NCBI RefSeq assembly: GCF_947496875.1
Contig: NZ_CANMEH010000008.1
Span: 1-64,000, forward strand
DNA from: an uncultured Paracoccus sp.
GTDB taxonomy: Bacteria > Pseudomonadota > Alphaproteobacteria > Rhodobacterales > Rhodobacteraceae
DNA length: 64,000 nucleotides
Reading direction: 5' to 3'
The notes beneath the pieces are model-generated. The model saw only the letters and a program-made list of their open reading frames with translations. It had not been told where the DNA came from and ran no database searches. Shown piece by piece: positions 49,317-58,814 of the stretch. The stretch's first letter is position 1. The number at the start of each line of letters is the position of its first letter. The translations under genes were made by a program, and so were the position numbers.

Positions 49317-50075
49317 TCAGAGCAGGCCTTCGGTCTCGATGTGCATGATCGCCCCGCAATGCTTGCAGTGGACCGCATCCAGGTCATGCACCAGCAGGCC
49401 GCAGCTCTGGCATTCCACCCGCACCTTGGTCGGGCGGAACAATACCTGCAGCAGCCGCAGGAACAGCGATACGCCGATGATCATCACCAGCACCGACAGC
49501 ATCCGTCCGCGCGTCCCTTCCAGCGTGATGTCGCCGAACCCGGTGGTCGTCAGGGTGGTCACGGTGAAGTACAGCGCGTCGGCATAGTTGCGAATGTCGG
49601 GATTGGTCTGGTGCTGGGTGACGTAGATCAGCCCCGTCATGATGAACAGGAACACGGCCAGGTTCGCCAGCGCCAGGATCAGTTCCTGGTTGCGGCGGAA
49701 GAAGGCGTGGTCTTTGCGCAGCCGCCGCACCACCTGATAGGTGTGCAGCAACCGCAGCGTTCTCAGCACCCGCAGGAACCCCAGGTCGTCGCCGATGACG
49801 GGCGCCAGGAACGCCGCGGCTGCAATCGCATCGGCCCAGGTCGCGGGGCGCAGCAGAAACCGGCCGCGATCATGTTCCAGCACGATCCGCACAGCGAAAT
49901 CAGCCAGGATCAGCACGCCCAGGATCACGTCGATCACGACGATCCAGCGCCCCAGGTCCACGAAGGACGTGGCGACCACATAGACGATGACCAGCAGGTC
50001 CAGGATCAGCAGCCCGTACCGGAAGCGATGCGCGCGCGTCGTGTCGCCCCTGTAGAGCTCCCTCAGTATCTCCAC
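49317..50075 (-). CDS. two-pore-type ion channel with C-terminal zinc ribbon
   Basis: 252 residues with a voltage-sensor-like four-helix region ([38 protein letters not shown] with spaced arginines like S4), then the pore loop with filter TTTGFGD. The usual potassium filter is TVGYGD; TTGFGD is an accepted variant. After the last helix there are two CxxC pairs (CQSC, CKHC) forming a zinc ribbon. The start is GTG at 50075; a longer frame to 50411 lacks hydrophobic or family sequence before this point. Divergent from fabA. Confidence 0.82.
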   Translation of the reverse strand: MEILRELYRGDTTRAHRFRYGLLILDLLVIVYVVATSFVDLGRWIVVIDVILGVLILADFAVRIVLEHDRGRFLLRPATWADAIAAAAFLAPVIGDDLGFLRVLRTLRLLHTYQVVRRLRKDHAFFRRNQELILALANLAVFLFIMTGLIYVTQHQTNPDIRNYADALYFTVTTLTTTGFGDITLEGTRGRMLSVLVMIIGVSLFLRLLQVLFRPTKVRVECQSCGLLVHDLDAVHCKHCGAIMHIETEGLL

Positions 50076-50246
50076 GCCCACCCCGCCGACTGTCAGTGTC
50101 CGGTCCTGCCCGCCTGTCTGGCATAGGCCCGGCGATCTGACCAGCAGCGACAGGTTTGCGCCTCGCCTGGGCCCCGCCCGCGCCCCACCATGTGCCCCGC
50201 TTGCGCGTGCATCGGGGCGGATGATACACCCGGACGGCAACACCTG

Positions 50247-50257
50247 CCCCCCCCCCC
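50247..50257. repeat. 11-base C homopolymer in the fabA leader
   Basis: Uninterrupted run of eleven C, 26 bases before the fabA ATG and directly after the divergent channel promoter region. It is the longest mononucleotide tract I noticed in the window. Confidence 0.8.
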
Positions 50258-50283
50258 GGGCCGCAACGAAAAGGGCAAGCCGC

Positions 50284-50793
50284 ATGGCGATGGAACAGAC
50301 CAGCTTCAGCCGCGACGACCTGCTGGCCTGCGCGCGGGGCGAGCTGTTCGGTCCGGGCAATGCCCAGCTGCCCGAACCGCCGATGCTGATGATGGACCGG
50401 ATCACCGACATCTCGGGCGACGGCGGGCTTCACGGCAAGGGTCATGTCGTGGCCGAGTTCGACATCCATCCGGACCTGTGGTTCTTCGCCTGCCATTTCC
50501 CGGGCAACCCGATCATGCCTGGCTGCCTGGGCCTGGACGGGCTGTGGCAGCTGACCGGATTCAACCTGGGCTGGCGCGGCTGGCAGGGGCGCGGCTATGC
50601 GCTCGGCGTCGGAGAGGTCAAGCTGACCGGCATGGTCCGGCCCGATCGCAGGATGCTGACCTACAAGGTCGACTTCACCAAGGCCGTGCAGACCCGCCGG
50701 CTGACCATGGGCGTGGCCGACGGCATCGTCGAGGCCGATGGCGACGTCATCTACCAGGTCAAGGACATGAAGGTCGCTCTTTCCGAGAGCTGA
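50284..50793 (+). CDS. fabA: 3-hydroxydecanoyl-ACP dehydratase/isomerase
   Basis: 169-residue FabA that introduces the cis double bond into the 10-carbon intermediate for unsaturated fatty acids. The catalytic His and Asp are in [19 protein letters not shown]. Start at 50284 with AAGGG upstream. First gene of fabA-fabB-fabI. Confidence 0.96.
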   Translation: MAMEQTSFSRDDLLACARGELFGPGNAQLPEPPMLMMDRITDISGDGGLHGKGHVVAEFDIHPDLWFFACHFPGNPIMPGCLGLDGLWQLTGFNLGWRGWQGRGYALGVGEVKLTGMVRPDRRMLTYKVDFTKAVQTRRLTMGVADGIVEADGDVIYQVKDMKVALSES

Positions 50794-50816
50794 TCCGATT
50801 CAAGGGAGGGGTGCTC

Positions 50817-52046
50817 ATGCGCCGCGTCGTCATCACCGGGCTTGGGATCGTCTCGCCCATCGGCAACAATGCGACCGAGGTCACGCAATCGCTTCGTGAC
50901 GGGCGTTCGGGGATCGTGTTCGCGCCGGACTATGCCGAACACGGCTTTCGCAGCCAGGTCCACGGCAAGCCCCAGATCGTCCTGGAAGACCACATCGACA
51001 AGCGCGACCTGCGCTTCATGGGCGAGGGTGCAGCCTTCAACTTCATCGCCATGCAGCAGGCGATCGAGGATAGCGGGCTCGAGCAATCCGACGTGTCGAA
51101 CCCGCGCACCGGGTTGGTCACCGGATCGGGCGGGCCATCGACCTCGAACTTCTTCAACGCCCATCGGATCGTCATCGAGAAGGGCTCGCCCAAGCGGATG
51201 GGACCGTTCATGGTCACCCGCTGCATGTCGTCCACCAACTCGGCCTGCCTGGCGACCCCGTTCCAGATCAAGGGCGTGAACTATTCGATCACCTCGGCCT
51301 GCTCGACCAGTGCCCACTGCATTGGCAACGGCGTCGAACAGATCCAGATGGGCAAGCAGGACATTGTCTTTGCCGGCGGCGGCGAAGAGCTGGACTGGAC
51401 CCTGTCCTGCCTGTTCGACGCGATGGGCGCCATGTCGTCGAAATACAACGACGCCCCCGAAACCGCCTCGCGCCCCTTCGACGCGACCCGGGACGGGTTC
51501 GTGATCGCCGGCGGCGGCGGCGTGGTCGTGCTGGAGGAGCTGGAGCATGCGCTGGCGCGCGGCGCCAGGATCTATGCCGAGGTCACCGGCTATGGCGCCA
51601 CCAGCGACGGCCACGACATGGTGGCGCCCAGCGGCGAGGGGGGCGAACGGTCGATGAAGCTGGCGCTGTCCACCCTGCCCGAGGGGCGGAAGATCAGCTA
51701 CGTGAACGCGCACGGCACGTCGACCCCGGCGGGGGACGTCACCGAGATCAAGGCGCTGCGGCGGGTGTTCGGCGACGGGTCCGTGCCGCCGGTCAGCTCT
51801 ACCAAGTCGCTGACCGGCCATTCGCTGGGGGCGACCGGGGTGCACGAGGCGATCTATTCCCTGCTAATGATGCAGCAGGGCTTCATCGCGGCCTCGGCCA
51901 ACATCACCCAGTTGGACCCCGAGATCCGCCCCGAGGAGATCGCCATGGAGCGGGTCGACGGGGTGGAGTTCGACAGCGTCCTGTCCAACAGCTTCGGGTT
52001 CGGCGGAACCAACGCGACGCTGGTCCTGTCCGCGTACCGGGACTGA
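50817..52046 (+). CDS. fabB: beta-ketoacyl-ACP synthase I
   Basis: 409-residue condensing enzyme elongating unsaturated acyl-ACP. The Cys-His-His triad is visible: [21 protein letters not shown] and GHSLGATG. The start [17 protein letters not shown] is the family start, with GGGAGGGG upstream. 23 bases after fabA and 5 before fabI. Confidence 0.96.
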   Translation: MRRVVITGLGIVSPIGNNATEVTQSLRDGRSGIVFAPDYAEHGFRSQVHGKPQIVLEDHIDKRDLRFMGEGAAFNFIAMQQAIEDSGLEQSDVSNPRTGLVTGSGGPSTSNFFNAHRIVIEKGSPKRMGPFMVTRCMSSTNSACLATPFQIKGVNYSITSACSTSAHCIGNGVEQIQMGKQDIVFAGGGEELDWTLSCLFDAMGAMSSKYNDAPETASRPFDATRDGFVIAGGGGVVVLEELEHALARGARIYAEVTGYGATSDGHDMVAPSGEGGERSMKLALSTLPEGRKISYVNAHGTSTPAGDVTEIKALRRVFGDGSVPPVSSTKSLTGHSLGATGVHEAIYSLLMMQQGFIAASANITQLDPEIRPEEIAMERVDGVEFDSVLSNSFGFGGTNATLVLSAYRD

Positions 52047-52051
52047 TCCCG

Positions 52052-52840
52052 ATGACCGCACTGCTTGCAGGCAAGCGCGCCCTCGTCATGGGGGTGGCCA
52101 ACGACCGGTCGATCGCGTGGGGAATCGCCCGCGCGCTGGCCGAGGCGGGGGCCGAACTGGCCTTCACCTACCAGGGCGAGGCGTTCGGCAAGCGGGTCGA
52201 ACCGCTGGCCGCCAGCGTCGGGTCGGATCTGCTGCTGGACGTGGACGTCACTGACGACGACAGCCTCGACACGGCCTTCGCGTCCCTGGCCCGGCGCTGG
52301 GATCGGCTGGGCATCCTGGTCCATGCCATCGCGTTCAGCAACAAGGACGAACTGACCGGCCGGTTCATCAACACCAGCCGCGCCAATTTCAAGCAGTCGC
52401 TGGACGTGTCCTGCTATTCGCTGATCGAGGTGGCGCGCCGCGCCCATCCGCTGATGCAGCCCGGCGGGTCGATCATCACCCTGACATTCGCCGGATCTAA
52501 CCGGGTGACGCCGTTCTACAACGTCATGGGCGTGGCCAAGGCGGCGCTGGAATCGGCGGTGCGCTATCTGGCGAACGATCTCGGCCCCGAGGGGATCCGC
52601 GTGAACGCGATCAGCCCCGGGCCGATGAAGACGCTGGCCGGTGCCGCGATCGGCGGGGCGCGCAAGACCTATCGCCACACCGAGGCGAACGCCCCACTGC
52701 GCGCCAACGCCACGCTTGAGGCGATCGGCGGCACGGCCGTCTGGCTCTGCAGCGACTGGGGCGCCTCGACCACCGGCGAGGTGGTCAGGGTCGATGGCGG
52801 CTATCACGTGCTGGGCATGCCGCAGCCCGACAACATCTGA
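52052..52840 (+). CDS. fabI: enoyl-ACP reductase FabI
   Basis: 262-residue NADH-dependent short-chain reductase completing each fatty-acid elongation cycle. FabI-type glycine motif GVANDRSIAWGIA and the Y-x6-K active site in YNVMGVAKAALES are present. Third gene of the fabABI cluster. FabI is the target of triclosan-like inhibitors in other bacteria. Confidence 0.95.
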   Translation: MTALLAGKRALVMGVANDRSIAWGIARALAEAGAELAFTYQGEAFGKRVEPLAASVGSDLLLDVDVTDDDSLDTAFASLARRWDRLGILVHAIAFSNKDELTGRFINTSRANFKQSLDVSCYSLIEVARRAHPLMQPGGSIITLTFAGSNRVTPFYNVMGVAKAALESAVRYLANDLGPEGIRVNAISPGPMKTLAGAAIGGARKTYRHTEANAPLRANATLEAIGGTAVWLCSDWGASTTGEVVRVDGGYHVLGMPQPDNI

Positions 52841-52852
52841 TCGGGGGCAAGG

Positions 52853-53509
52853 ATGGCAACGGACCGGTATGTCTTCGATGCCTATGGCACGCTGTTCGAC
52901 GTGGCGGGCGCCGCGCGGGTCGCGGCGGCTGACGACGCGGCGCTGGCCGAGATCTGGCCCCGGCTGGCGGACGACTGGCGGCGCAAGCAGCTGGAATATT
53001 CCTGGATCCGCGCCATCACCGGCGATCACGCGGATTTCTGGACCGTCACCGCGCAGGCGCTGGACTGGGCGGCCGAGGCGCATGGGCTGGCCCCGTCGCA
53101 GCGTGACCGGCTGCTGGATCTGTATCGCCACCTGCCCGCCTATCCCGAGGCTGCGGACGCAATGGCCACCCTGCGTCAGCGTGGCGCTCAACTGGCGATC
53201 TTTTCCAACGGCACGCCCGAGATGCTGGCCGAGGCGGTCGCGTCCAGCCGGCTGGAGGGGTTCGACGCGCTGCTGTCGGTCGAAACGGCCGGCGTCTACA
53301 AGCCTGCGGCGGCATCCTATCGGATCGTGACCGACCACTTCGGCTGCCTGCCCGGCGAGATCACCTTTGTCTCGTCGAACGGGTGGGACGTCTATGGCGC
53401 GACCCGCTTCGGCTTTGCCAGCGTCTGGGTGAACCGCGCCGGCCTGCCGGTGGACAACCTGCCGGCCCGGCCCGGCCGGATCGTCACCGACCTGACCGGA
53501 CTGGCATGA
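52853..53509 (+). CDS. haloacid dehalogenase type II
   Basis: 218-residue HAD hydrolase. Motif I FDAYGTLFDV holds the nucleophile Asp, motif II is FSNGTPEML, and KPAAASYRIV and VSSNGWDVYGA are typical of L-2-haloacid dehalogenases. Twelve bases after fabI, so likely on the same transcript, though its substrate need not be fatty-acid related. Confidence 0.88.
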   Translation: MATDRYVFDAYGTLFDVAGAARVAAADDAALAEIWPRLADDWRRKQLEYSWIRAITGDHADFWTVTAQALDWAAEAHGLAPSQRDRLLDLYRHLPAYPEAADAMATLRQRGAQLAIFSNGTPEMLAEAVASSRLEGFDALLSVETAGVYKPAAASYRIVTDHFGCLPGEITFVSSNGWDVYGATRFGFASVWVNRAGLPVDNLPARPGRIVTDLTGLA

Positions 53510-53543
53510 CCCTGGTCCGGCCGCCCGGACACGGCAGTTCGTG

Positions 53544-54113
53544 ATGGACTGGACCGTCAAGCTGTTCGACACCTCGCCGGGGTCGCTGCTGGGCACGGTG
53601 CTGGGGACGGCGCTGTTCTACGTGGCGATCGTCGCGGTTCTGCGGCTGACGGGCAAGCGCAGCCTGTCCCAGATCTATGCCGTCGATTTCGCCGTGGCGG
53701 TCGCCATCGGCTCGGTCTTCGCGTCGGTCATGCTGCTGCGCGACGTGTCGCTGTGGTCCGGCATCGCGGGCATCGGCACGCTGGCGTTGCTGCAGGTCCT
53801 GGTGTCGCGGCTGACCTCGAAAGGCGGGACGTTCTCGCGGATCGCGACGGCCGAGCCGCGGCTGCTGCTGTATGACGGCCGGGCGCTGCCGAACGCGATG
53901 CGCGCCGAGGCGGTGGGTTCCGACGTGCTGGAACAGGCCGCCCGCGGCAGCGGATTCACCGACACGACCCAGCTGCTGGCGGTGGTGCTGGAAGCGGATG
54001 GCAGCTTCTCGGCGATCGGCCCCGGCGACGCCCGCCCCGGTCCGGCGTTCCTGACCCTGCTGGACCGTGCCCGCCACTCCGACCCCGACCTGATCCCGAA
54101 GGTATTCCCATGA
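53544..54113 (+). CDS. DUF421 (YetF-like) membrane protein
   Basis: 189 residues: three helices in the first 90 (TVLGTALFYVAIVAVLRL; YAVDFAVAVAIGSVFASVML; GIAGIGTLALLQVLV) and a soluble DUF421 C-terminal domain (RLLLYDGRALPNAMRAEAV). KRSLSQIYAVDF fits the family's conserved GKR-x-x-x-x-x-x-x-DF. Function unknown. A GTG three bases earlier could also start it. Its end overlaps the hydrolase gene by 4 bases. Confidence 0.85.
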   Translation: MDWTVKLFDTSPGSLLGTVLGTALFYVAIVAVLRLTGKRSLSQIYAVDFAVAVAIGSVFASVMLLRDVSLWSGIAGIGTLALLQVLVSRLTSKGGTFSRIATAEPRLLLYDGRALPNAMRAEAVGSDVLEQAARGSGFTDTTQLLAVVLEADGSFSAIGPGDARPGPAFLTLLDRARHSDPDLIPKVFP

Positions 54114-54940
54114 CCCAGTTCTTCAACGCCCCCGACGGAACCCGCATCGCCTACGAGGACGAGGGCGACGGCCTGCCCGTCCTGTGCCTCGCCGGCCTGA
54201 CCCGCAGCATGGACGATTTCGACCTGCTGGCCCCCACATTGTCCGACTGCCGGATGATCCGCATGGATTACCGCGGCCGCGGCCAGTCCGACTGGACCGG
54301 CGCGGGGACCTACACCGTCCCGCACGAAGCGGCCGACGCGCTGGCGCTGCTGGACCACCTGGGCGTCGACCGGGCAGCGCTGGTCGGCACCTCGCGCGGC
54401 GGGCTGATCTCGATGTTCCTGGCGGCGACGGCGCGCGACCGCCTGCGCGGGGTATGCCTGAACGACGTGGGGCCGGCCCTGCAGATCTCCGGCCTGAACG
54501 CGATCATGGAATATGTTGGCCGTGCGCCCAGCGCCCGGACCCTGGCCGAGGTGGCCGAGCGCCTGCCCCAGACCCTTAAGGGGTTCGCCAACGTGCCACC
54601 GGAACGCTGGCAGGCCGAGGCCGCGCGGCTTTTCCGGCAGACGGACGAGGGCGTCGCACTGACCTATGATCCCACCCTGCGGGACAGCTTCCTGGAATCG
54701 ATGAAGACGCCCGACGCGACCGTGTGGCCGCTGTTCGATGCGCTGCAGGGCATGCCGGTGGCGCTGATCCACGGCGCGGGCTCGGACCTGCTGGGCGACG
54801 AGACGGTGGCCGAGATGCGCGAGCGCCGCCCCGACATGATCTATGCCAGGGTGCCGGACCGCGGCCATATCCCGTGGCTGGACGAACCGGAAGCCGTGGC
54901 CGCGATCCGCAGCTGGCTGGACGCGGTCCGCAGCGCCTGA
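54110..54940 (+). CDS. alpha/beta hydrolase
   Basis: 276-residue esterase/lipase-type fold. The nucleophile elbow is GTSRGG with Ser95, the oxyanion region is CLAGLTRSMDDF, and the catalytic His is in RGHIPWLDEPE near the end. Translationally coupled to the DUF421 gene. Substrate unknown. Confidence 0.87.
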   Translation: MTQFFNAPDGTRIAYEDEGDGLPVLCLAGLTRSMDDFDLLAPTLSDCRMIRMDYRGRGQSDWTGAGTYTVPHEAADALALLDHLGVDRAALVGTSRGGLISMFLAATARDRLRGVCLNDVGPALQISGLNAIMEYVGRAPSARTLAEVAERLPQTLKGFANVPPERWQAEAARLFRQTDEGVALTYDPTLRDSFLESMKTPDATVWPLFDALQGMPVALIHGAGSDLLGDETVAEMRERRPDMIYARVPDRGHIPWLDEPEAVAAIRSWLDAVRSA

Positions 54941-55115
54941 GCAGCGACGCGGCGGCCGGGCCGACGGATGGCGCGCCTGACCCGCTGGTCCGCCGCCTCG
55001 GCCCCGACCCGGCCGGTCCGCGGTCCTTGTCCGTAACGCGAAACAGCTTTCGCCGCTTTGACCATTGGCCGGCCCGCGGAATGGCGGCAACCTGCCCGCC
55101 AAGGAAAGGGACCCG

Positions 55116-56522
55116 ATGCGCTATTCACGCGACCTGCGCGGCTACGGCCGCACCACGCCCGACCCCGCCTGGCCCGGGGGCGCGCGGATCGCCGTGCAGA
55201 TCGTGCTCAACTACGAGGAAGGCGGCGAGAACAGCGTCGAGCATGGCGACGCAGCCTCCGAGGCGTTCCTGTCGGAAATCGTCGGGGCCGCGCCCTGGCC
55301 GGGCGAGCGCCACTGGAACATGGAAACGATCTACGATTATGGCGCCCGCGCCGGGTTCTGGCGGTTATGGCGCATCCTGAACGACCTGCCGGTCACCGTC
55401 TATGGCGTCGCGACCGCACTGGAACGCAGCCCCGAACAGGTCGCCGCCATGCAGGAGGCGGGCTGGGAAATCGCCACGCACGGGCTGAAATGGATCGACT
55501 ATCGCGACGTCCCGCGCGAGGTCGAGGCCGAGCACATCGCCCGGGCCGTGCGCCTCCACACCGAGGTGACGGGCAGCCGGCCGCGCGGGTTCTACCAGGG
55601 CCGGGCGTCGATGAACACGGTGGCGCTGGGCTGCGAGGAAGGCGGGTTCGACTATCTGGCCGACAGCTATGCCGACGACCTGCCCTTCTGGCATGTCCAT
55701 GACGGCCGGCCGCAACTGATCGTGCCCTACACGCTGGACGCCAACGACATGCGCTTTGCCACCGCGCAAGGGTTCAATTCCGGGGACCAGTTCTTCGCCT
55801 ATCTGAAGGACAGCTTCGACACGCTCTATGCCGAGGGTGCCGGGGGCGCGGCCAAGATGATGTCGGTCGGCCTGCATTGCCGGCTGGCCGGGCGCCCGGG
55901 GCGCGCCGCGGCGGTGCAGCGCTTCCTGGACTACGCGCGCGGTCATCAGGGCGTCTGGTTCGCCACCCGGCTGGACATCGCCCGTCACTGGCAGGCCACC
56001 CACCCGTTCGTGCCGCGCGACCGCCCCTCGCAGATGGACCGCGACAGCTTCGTGGCGCGGTTCGGCGGCATCTACGAACACTCCCCATTCGTTGCCGAGC
56101 GGGCCTGGGATGGCGAGATGGGACCCGCCCACGACAGCGCGGCGGGGTTTGCCGCCCGCATGGCGCAGATCTTTCGCGCGGCGTCGGATGACGAGCGTCT
56201 GGGCGTGCTGCGCGCCCACCCGGACCTGGCCGGCAAGCTGGCCGCGGCGCGGCGGCTGACCGCGGACAGCACCGCGGAACAGGCCTCGGCCGGGCTCGAC
56301 GCGCTCACCGACGACGAGCGCGCCACGTTCCAGCGGCTGAACGCGGCCTATGTGGACCGGCACGGCTTTCCGTTCATCATCGCCGTGCGCGACCATGACA
56401 AGGCGGGCATCCTGCGGGCCATGCAGCGGCGCGTGGACAACGACACCGCGACCGAGCGCGCCGAGGCAGAGCGCCAGGTGACGCGGATCGCCGAACTGCG
56501 TCTGAAGGAGGCGCTGACATGA
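55116..56522 (+). CDS. puuE: bifunctional allantoinase (PuuE) / OHCU decarboxylase
   Basis: 468 residues joining two steps of urate breakdown. Residues 1 to about 305 are a polysaccharide-deacetylase-fold, cofactor-independent allantoinase (NYEEGGENSVEHGD, YDYGARAGFWR, GRASMNTVALGCEEGG). Residues about 310-468 are 2-oxo-4-hydroxy-4-carboxy-5-ureidoimidazoline decarboxylase (RFGGIYEHSPFVAERAW, RAHPDLAGKLA, FPFIIAVRDHDKAGIL). The fusion lets one protein make allantoin and open it to allantoate. Start at 55116 with AAGGAAAGGG upstream. The stop overlaps allE by 4 bases. Confidence 0.92.
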   Translation: MRYSRDLRGYGRTTPDPAWPGGARIAVQIVLNYEEGGENSVEHGDAASEAFLSEIVGAAPWPGERHWNMETIYDYGARAGFWRLWRILNDLPVTVYGVATALERSPEQVAAMQEAGWEIATHGLKWIDYRDVPREVEAEHIARAVRLHTEVTGSRPRGFYQGRASMNTVALGCEEGGFDYLADSYADDLPFWHVHDGRPQLIVPYTLDANDMRFATAQGFNSGDQFFAYLKDSFDTLYAEGAGGAAKMMSVGLHCRLAGRPGRAAAVQRFLDYARGHQGVWFATRLDIARHWQATHPFVPRDRPSQMDRDSFVARFGGIYEHSPFVAERAWDGEMGPAHDSAAGFAARMAQIFRAASDDERLGVLRAHPDLAGKLAAARRLTADSTAEQASAGLDALTDDERATFQRLNAAYVDRHGFPFIIAVRDHDKAGILRAMQRRVDNDTATERAEAERQVTRIAELRLKEALT

Positions 56523-57511
56523 CCGACGCCCCACCCCCGCACGCCGCGGGCGACACAAGCGATCCCGCCGCGCAGCCGGCACAGGCGCCGTTCCCGCCCG
56601 GCCCCGCCGACGCGCCGACCGGCGATCCGGCGCGGCTGCCCGGATCGAAACGCCCGGCCGACCTGCGCGAGCCCGGCTACGCAGGTCCGGTCGCCGGGCT
56701 GCCCCCGCAGACCGGCCTGACCACCGACACCGCCGTCTTCACCCAGGCCTATGCGGTGATCCCGCGCACCGTGATGCGCGACATCGTGACCTCGTACCTG
56801 CCCGGCTGGACCGGGATGCGGATGTGGGTGCTGGCCCGGCCGCTCAGCGGTTTCGCCGAGACCTTCAGCCAGTACGTGGTGGAACTGACCCCGGACGGCG
56901 GCAGCGATCGCCCCGACGACGACCCCGAGATCCAGCACGCCATCTTCGTGACCGGGGGCGAGCTGCGGATCACCATCGCCGGCACGTCGCATCGCCTGAC
57001 CCCGGGCGGCTTCGCCTATGTCCCCCCGGGCACCGACTGGACGGTCAGCAACCCGGGTGACGGGAATTGCGGCTTTCACTGGATCCGCAAGCGCTGGCAG
57101 CCGGTCGCCGGGCTGGACCGCCCCGACCCGGTCATCGCCCAGGAACGCGAGGTGCCGCCCTCGCCGATGCCGGAAACCGAGGGCGCCTGGTCCACGACCC
57201 GGTTTGTGGATCCCGCCGACCTGCGCCACGACATGCACGTCACGATCGTGACCTTCACCCCCGGCGGCTCGATACCCTTCGCCGAGACCCATGTGATGGA
57301 ACACGGGCTCTTCGTGCTGGAGGGCAAGGCCGTCTACCGGCTGAACCGCGACTGGGTCGAGGTCGGGCCGGGCGATTTCATGTGGCTGCGCGCGTTCTGC
57401 CCGCAAGCCTGCTATGCGGGCGGGCCCGGCGTGTTCCGCTATCTGCTGTACAAGGACGTGAACCGCCACGCGCCGCTGTGGGGCGGACCCGACGGCCGCG
57501 GCCGGGCCTAG
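56519..57511 (+). CDS. allE: (S)-ureidoglycine aminohydrolase
   Basis: 330-residue bicupin enzyme releasing ammonia from ureidoglycine. After a 60-residue Pro/Ala-rich leader that most family members lack, the sequence reads VIPRTVMRDIVTSYLPGW and GGSDRPDDDPEIQHAIFVTGG, then the second cupin with IPFAETHVMEHGLFVLEGKAVYRLN, containing metal-binding His/Glu. Coupled to puuE. Its TAG shares a CTAG with the stop of the convergent guaD. Confidence 0.88.
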   Translation: MTDAPPPHAAGDTSDPAAQPAQAPFPPGPADAPTGDPARLPGSKRPADLREPGYAGPVAGLPPQTGLTTDTAVFTQAYAVIPRTVMRDIVTSYLPGWTGMRMWVLARPLSGFAETFSQYVVELTPDGGSDRPDDDPEIQHAIFVTGGELRITIAGTSHRLTPGGFAYVPPGTDWTVSNPGDGNCGFHWIRKRWQPVAGLDRPDPVIAQEREVPPSPMPETEGAWSTTRFVDPADLRHDMHVTIVTFTPGGSIPFAETHVMEHGLFVLEGKAVYRLNRDWVEVGPGDFMWLRAFCPQACYAGGPGVFRYLLYKDVNRHAPLWGGPDGRGRA

Positions 57512-58803
57512 CCCGCGGCCGCGGGGCTGGCCTTGGCCGGGCGTCCGGCCACATAGGTCTGCACCACGGCGCGGTCGTCGCCCATGATCTGCAACAGGAA
57601 CAGCTCCTCGGCCAGCGTCCCGATCCGTTCGGCCCGCAGCGCCATGGCCGGGGTGGCGCGACAGTCCAGCACGACCAGATCGGCGTCGCTGCCAGGGGCC
57701 AGCGTGCCGATCCGGTCCTGCATCCCCAGCGCGATGGCGTTGCCGCGGGTGGCCCAGTGGAACGCCGCCAGCGGATGCAGGTTCTGGCCCCGCAGCTGCA
57801 ACACCTTGTAGCTTTCGTTGAGCGTCTGCAGCATGGAATAGCTGGTGCCGCCGCCGACATCCGTCGCCACCCCCGACACCACCCCGGCGGCCCGCAGCCC
57901 GGCCTCGTCGAACAGCCCCGACCCCAGGAACAGGTTCGAGGTCGGGCAGTGGATCGCCCGTGTCCCGGTCTCGGCCATGCGCGCGATCTCGCGCGGGGAC
58001 AGGTGGATGGCATGGCCCATCAGGCTGTTCGGTCCCAGCAGGCCATGAGCGTCATAGATGTCCAGATAGTCGCGGGCCTGCGGATAGAGCCGCAGCGTAT
58101 AGTCGATCTCGTCGCGATTCTCGCTCAGATGCGTCTGGATGTGCAGGTCGGGATGCTCGGCCGCCAGCGCCCCGGCCGCGGCCAGCTGCTCCGGGGTCGA
58201 GGTGATCGCGAAACGGGGGGTGATCGCATAGCGCAGCCGCCCGCTTCCCTGCCAGCGCCCGATCAGGGCCTTGCTGTCGTCATAGGATTGCCGGGCGCTG
58301 TCCTGCACGGCGGGGATCGCGTTGCGGTCCATCATCACCTTGCCGGCGATCAGTGCCATGTCCCGGGCCGCGGCGGCGGCGAACAGCGCGTCCACGCTGC
58401 CCGGATGGACCGATCCGAACGCGCAGGCCGTGGTCGTGCCATGCGCGATCAGCTGGTCAAGGAACGCCTCGGCCATGCGCGCGGCATGATCGGGATCGGC
58501 AAAGCGCGCTTCCTCGGGGAAGGTGTAGGTGGTCAGCCAGTCCAGCAGCTGCGCGCCCCAGCTGGCAATCACCTGGACCTGCGGGAAATGGATGTGCGGG
58601 TCGATGAAGCCGGGCATCACCAGACAAGGGCGGTGATCGATCTCGGCGACACCGGCGCGGGCCAGGTCCGCGTGATCGCCCACCGCGACGATGCGGCCAT
58701 CCTCGATCAGGATCGCCCCGTCCTCGTGCCAGGCATAACTCGTCGTGGTCTCCGCCGGGTCGGCATGAAAGCCGAGCACGCGGCCGCGGATCAGGGTCTG
58801 CAT
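57508..58803 (-). CDS. guaD: guanine deaminase
   Basis: 431-residue zinc amidohydrolase converting guanine to xanthine. Metal ligands are in GFIDPHIHFPQ and HLSENRDEI; the GuaD block FGSVHPGSVDALF and the end GTLAPGSDADLVVLD are clear. Last gene of xdhA-xdhB-xdhC-guaD, 11 bases after xdhC. Supplies xanthine to the dehydrogenase encoded upstream. Confidence 0.94.
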   Translation of the reverse strand: MQTLIRGRVLGFHADPAETTTSYAWHEDGAILIEDGRIVAVGDHADLARAGVAEIDHRPCLVMPGFIDPHIHFPQVQVIASWGAQLLDWLTTYTFPEEARFADPDHAARMAEAFLDQLIAHGTTTACAFGSVHPGSVDALFAAAAARDMALIAGKVMMDRNAIPAVQDSARQSYDDSKALIGRWQGSGRLRYAITPRFAITSTPEQLAAAGALAAEHPDLHIQTHLSENRDEIDYTLRLYPQARDYLDIYDAHGLLGPNSLMGHAIHLSPREIARMAETGTRAIHCPTSNLFLGSGLFDEAGLRAAGVVSGVATDVGGGTSYSMLQTLNESYKVLQLRGQNLHPLAAFHWATRGNAIALGMQDRIGTLAPGSDADLVVLDCRATPAMALRAERIGTLAEELFLLQIMGDDRAVVQTYVAGRPAKASPAAAG

Positions 58804-58814
58804 GTCGGGGTCCT

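Noticed and set aside
50190-50816. In-frame extension upstream of fabB
   Set aside because: It overlaps fabA in a different frame; FabB begins MRRVVITG at 50817.
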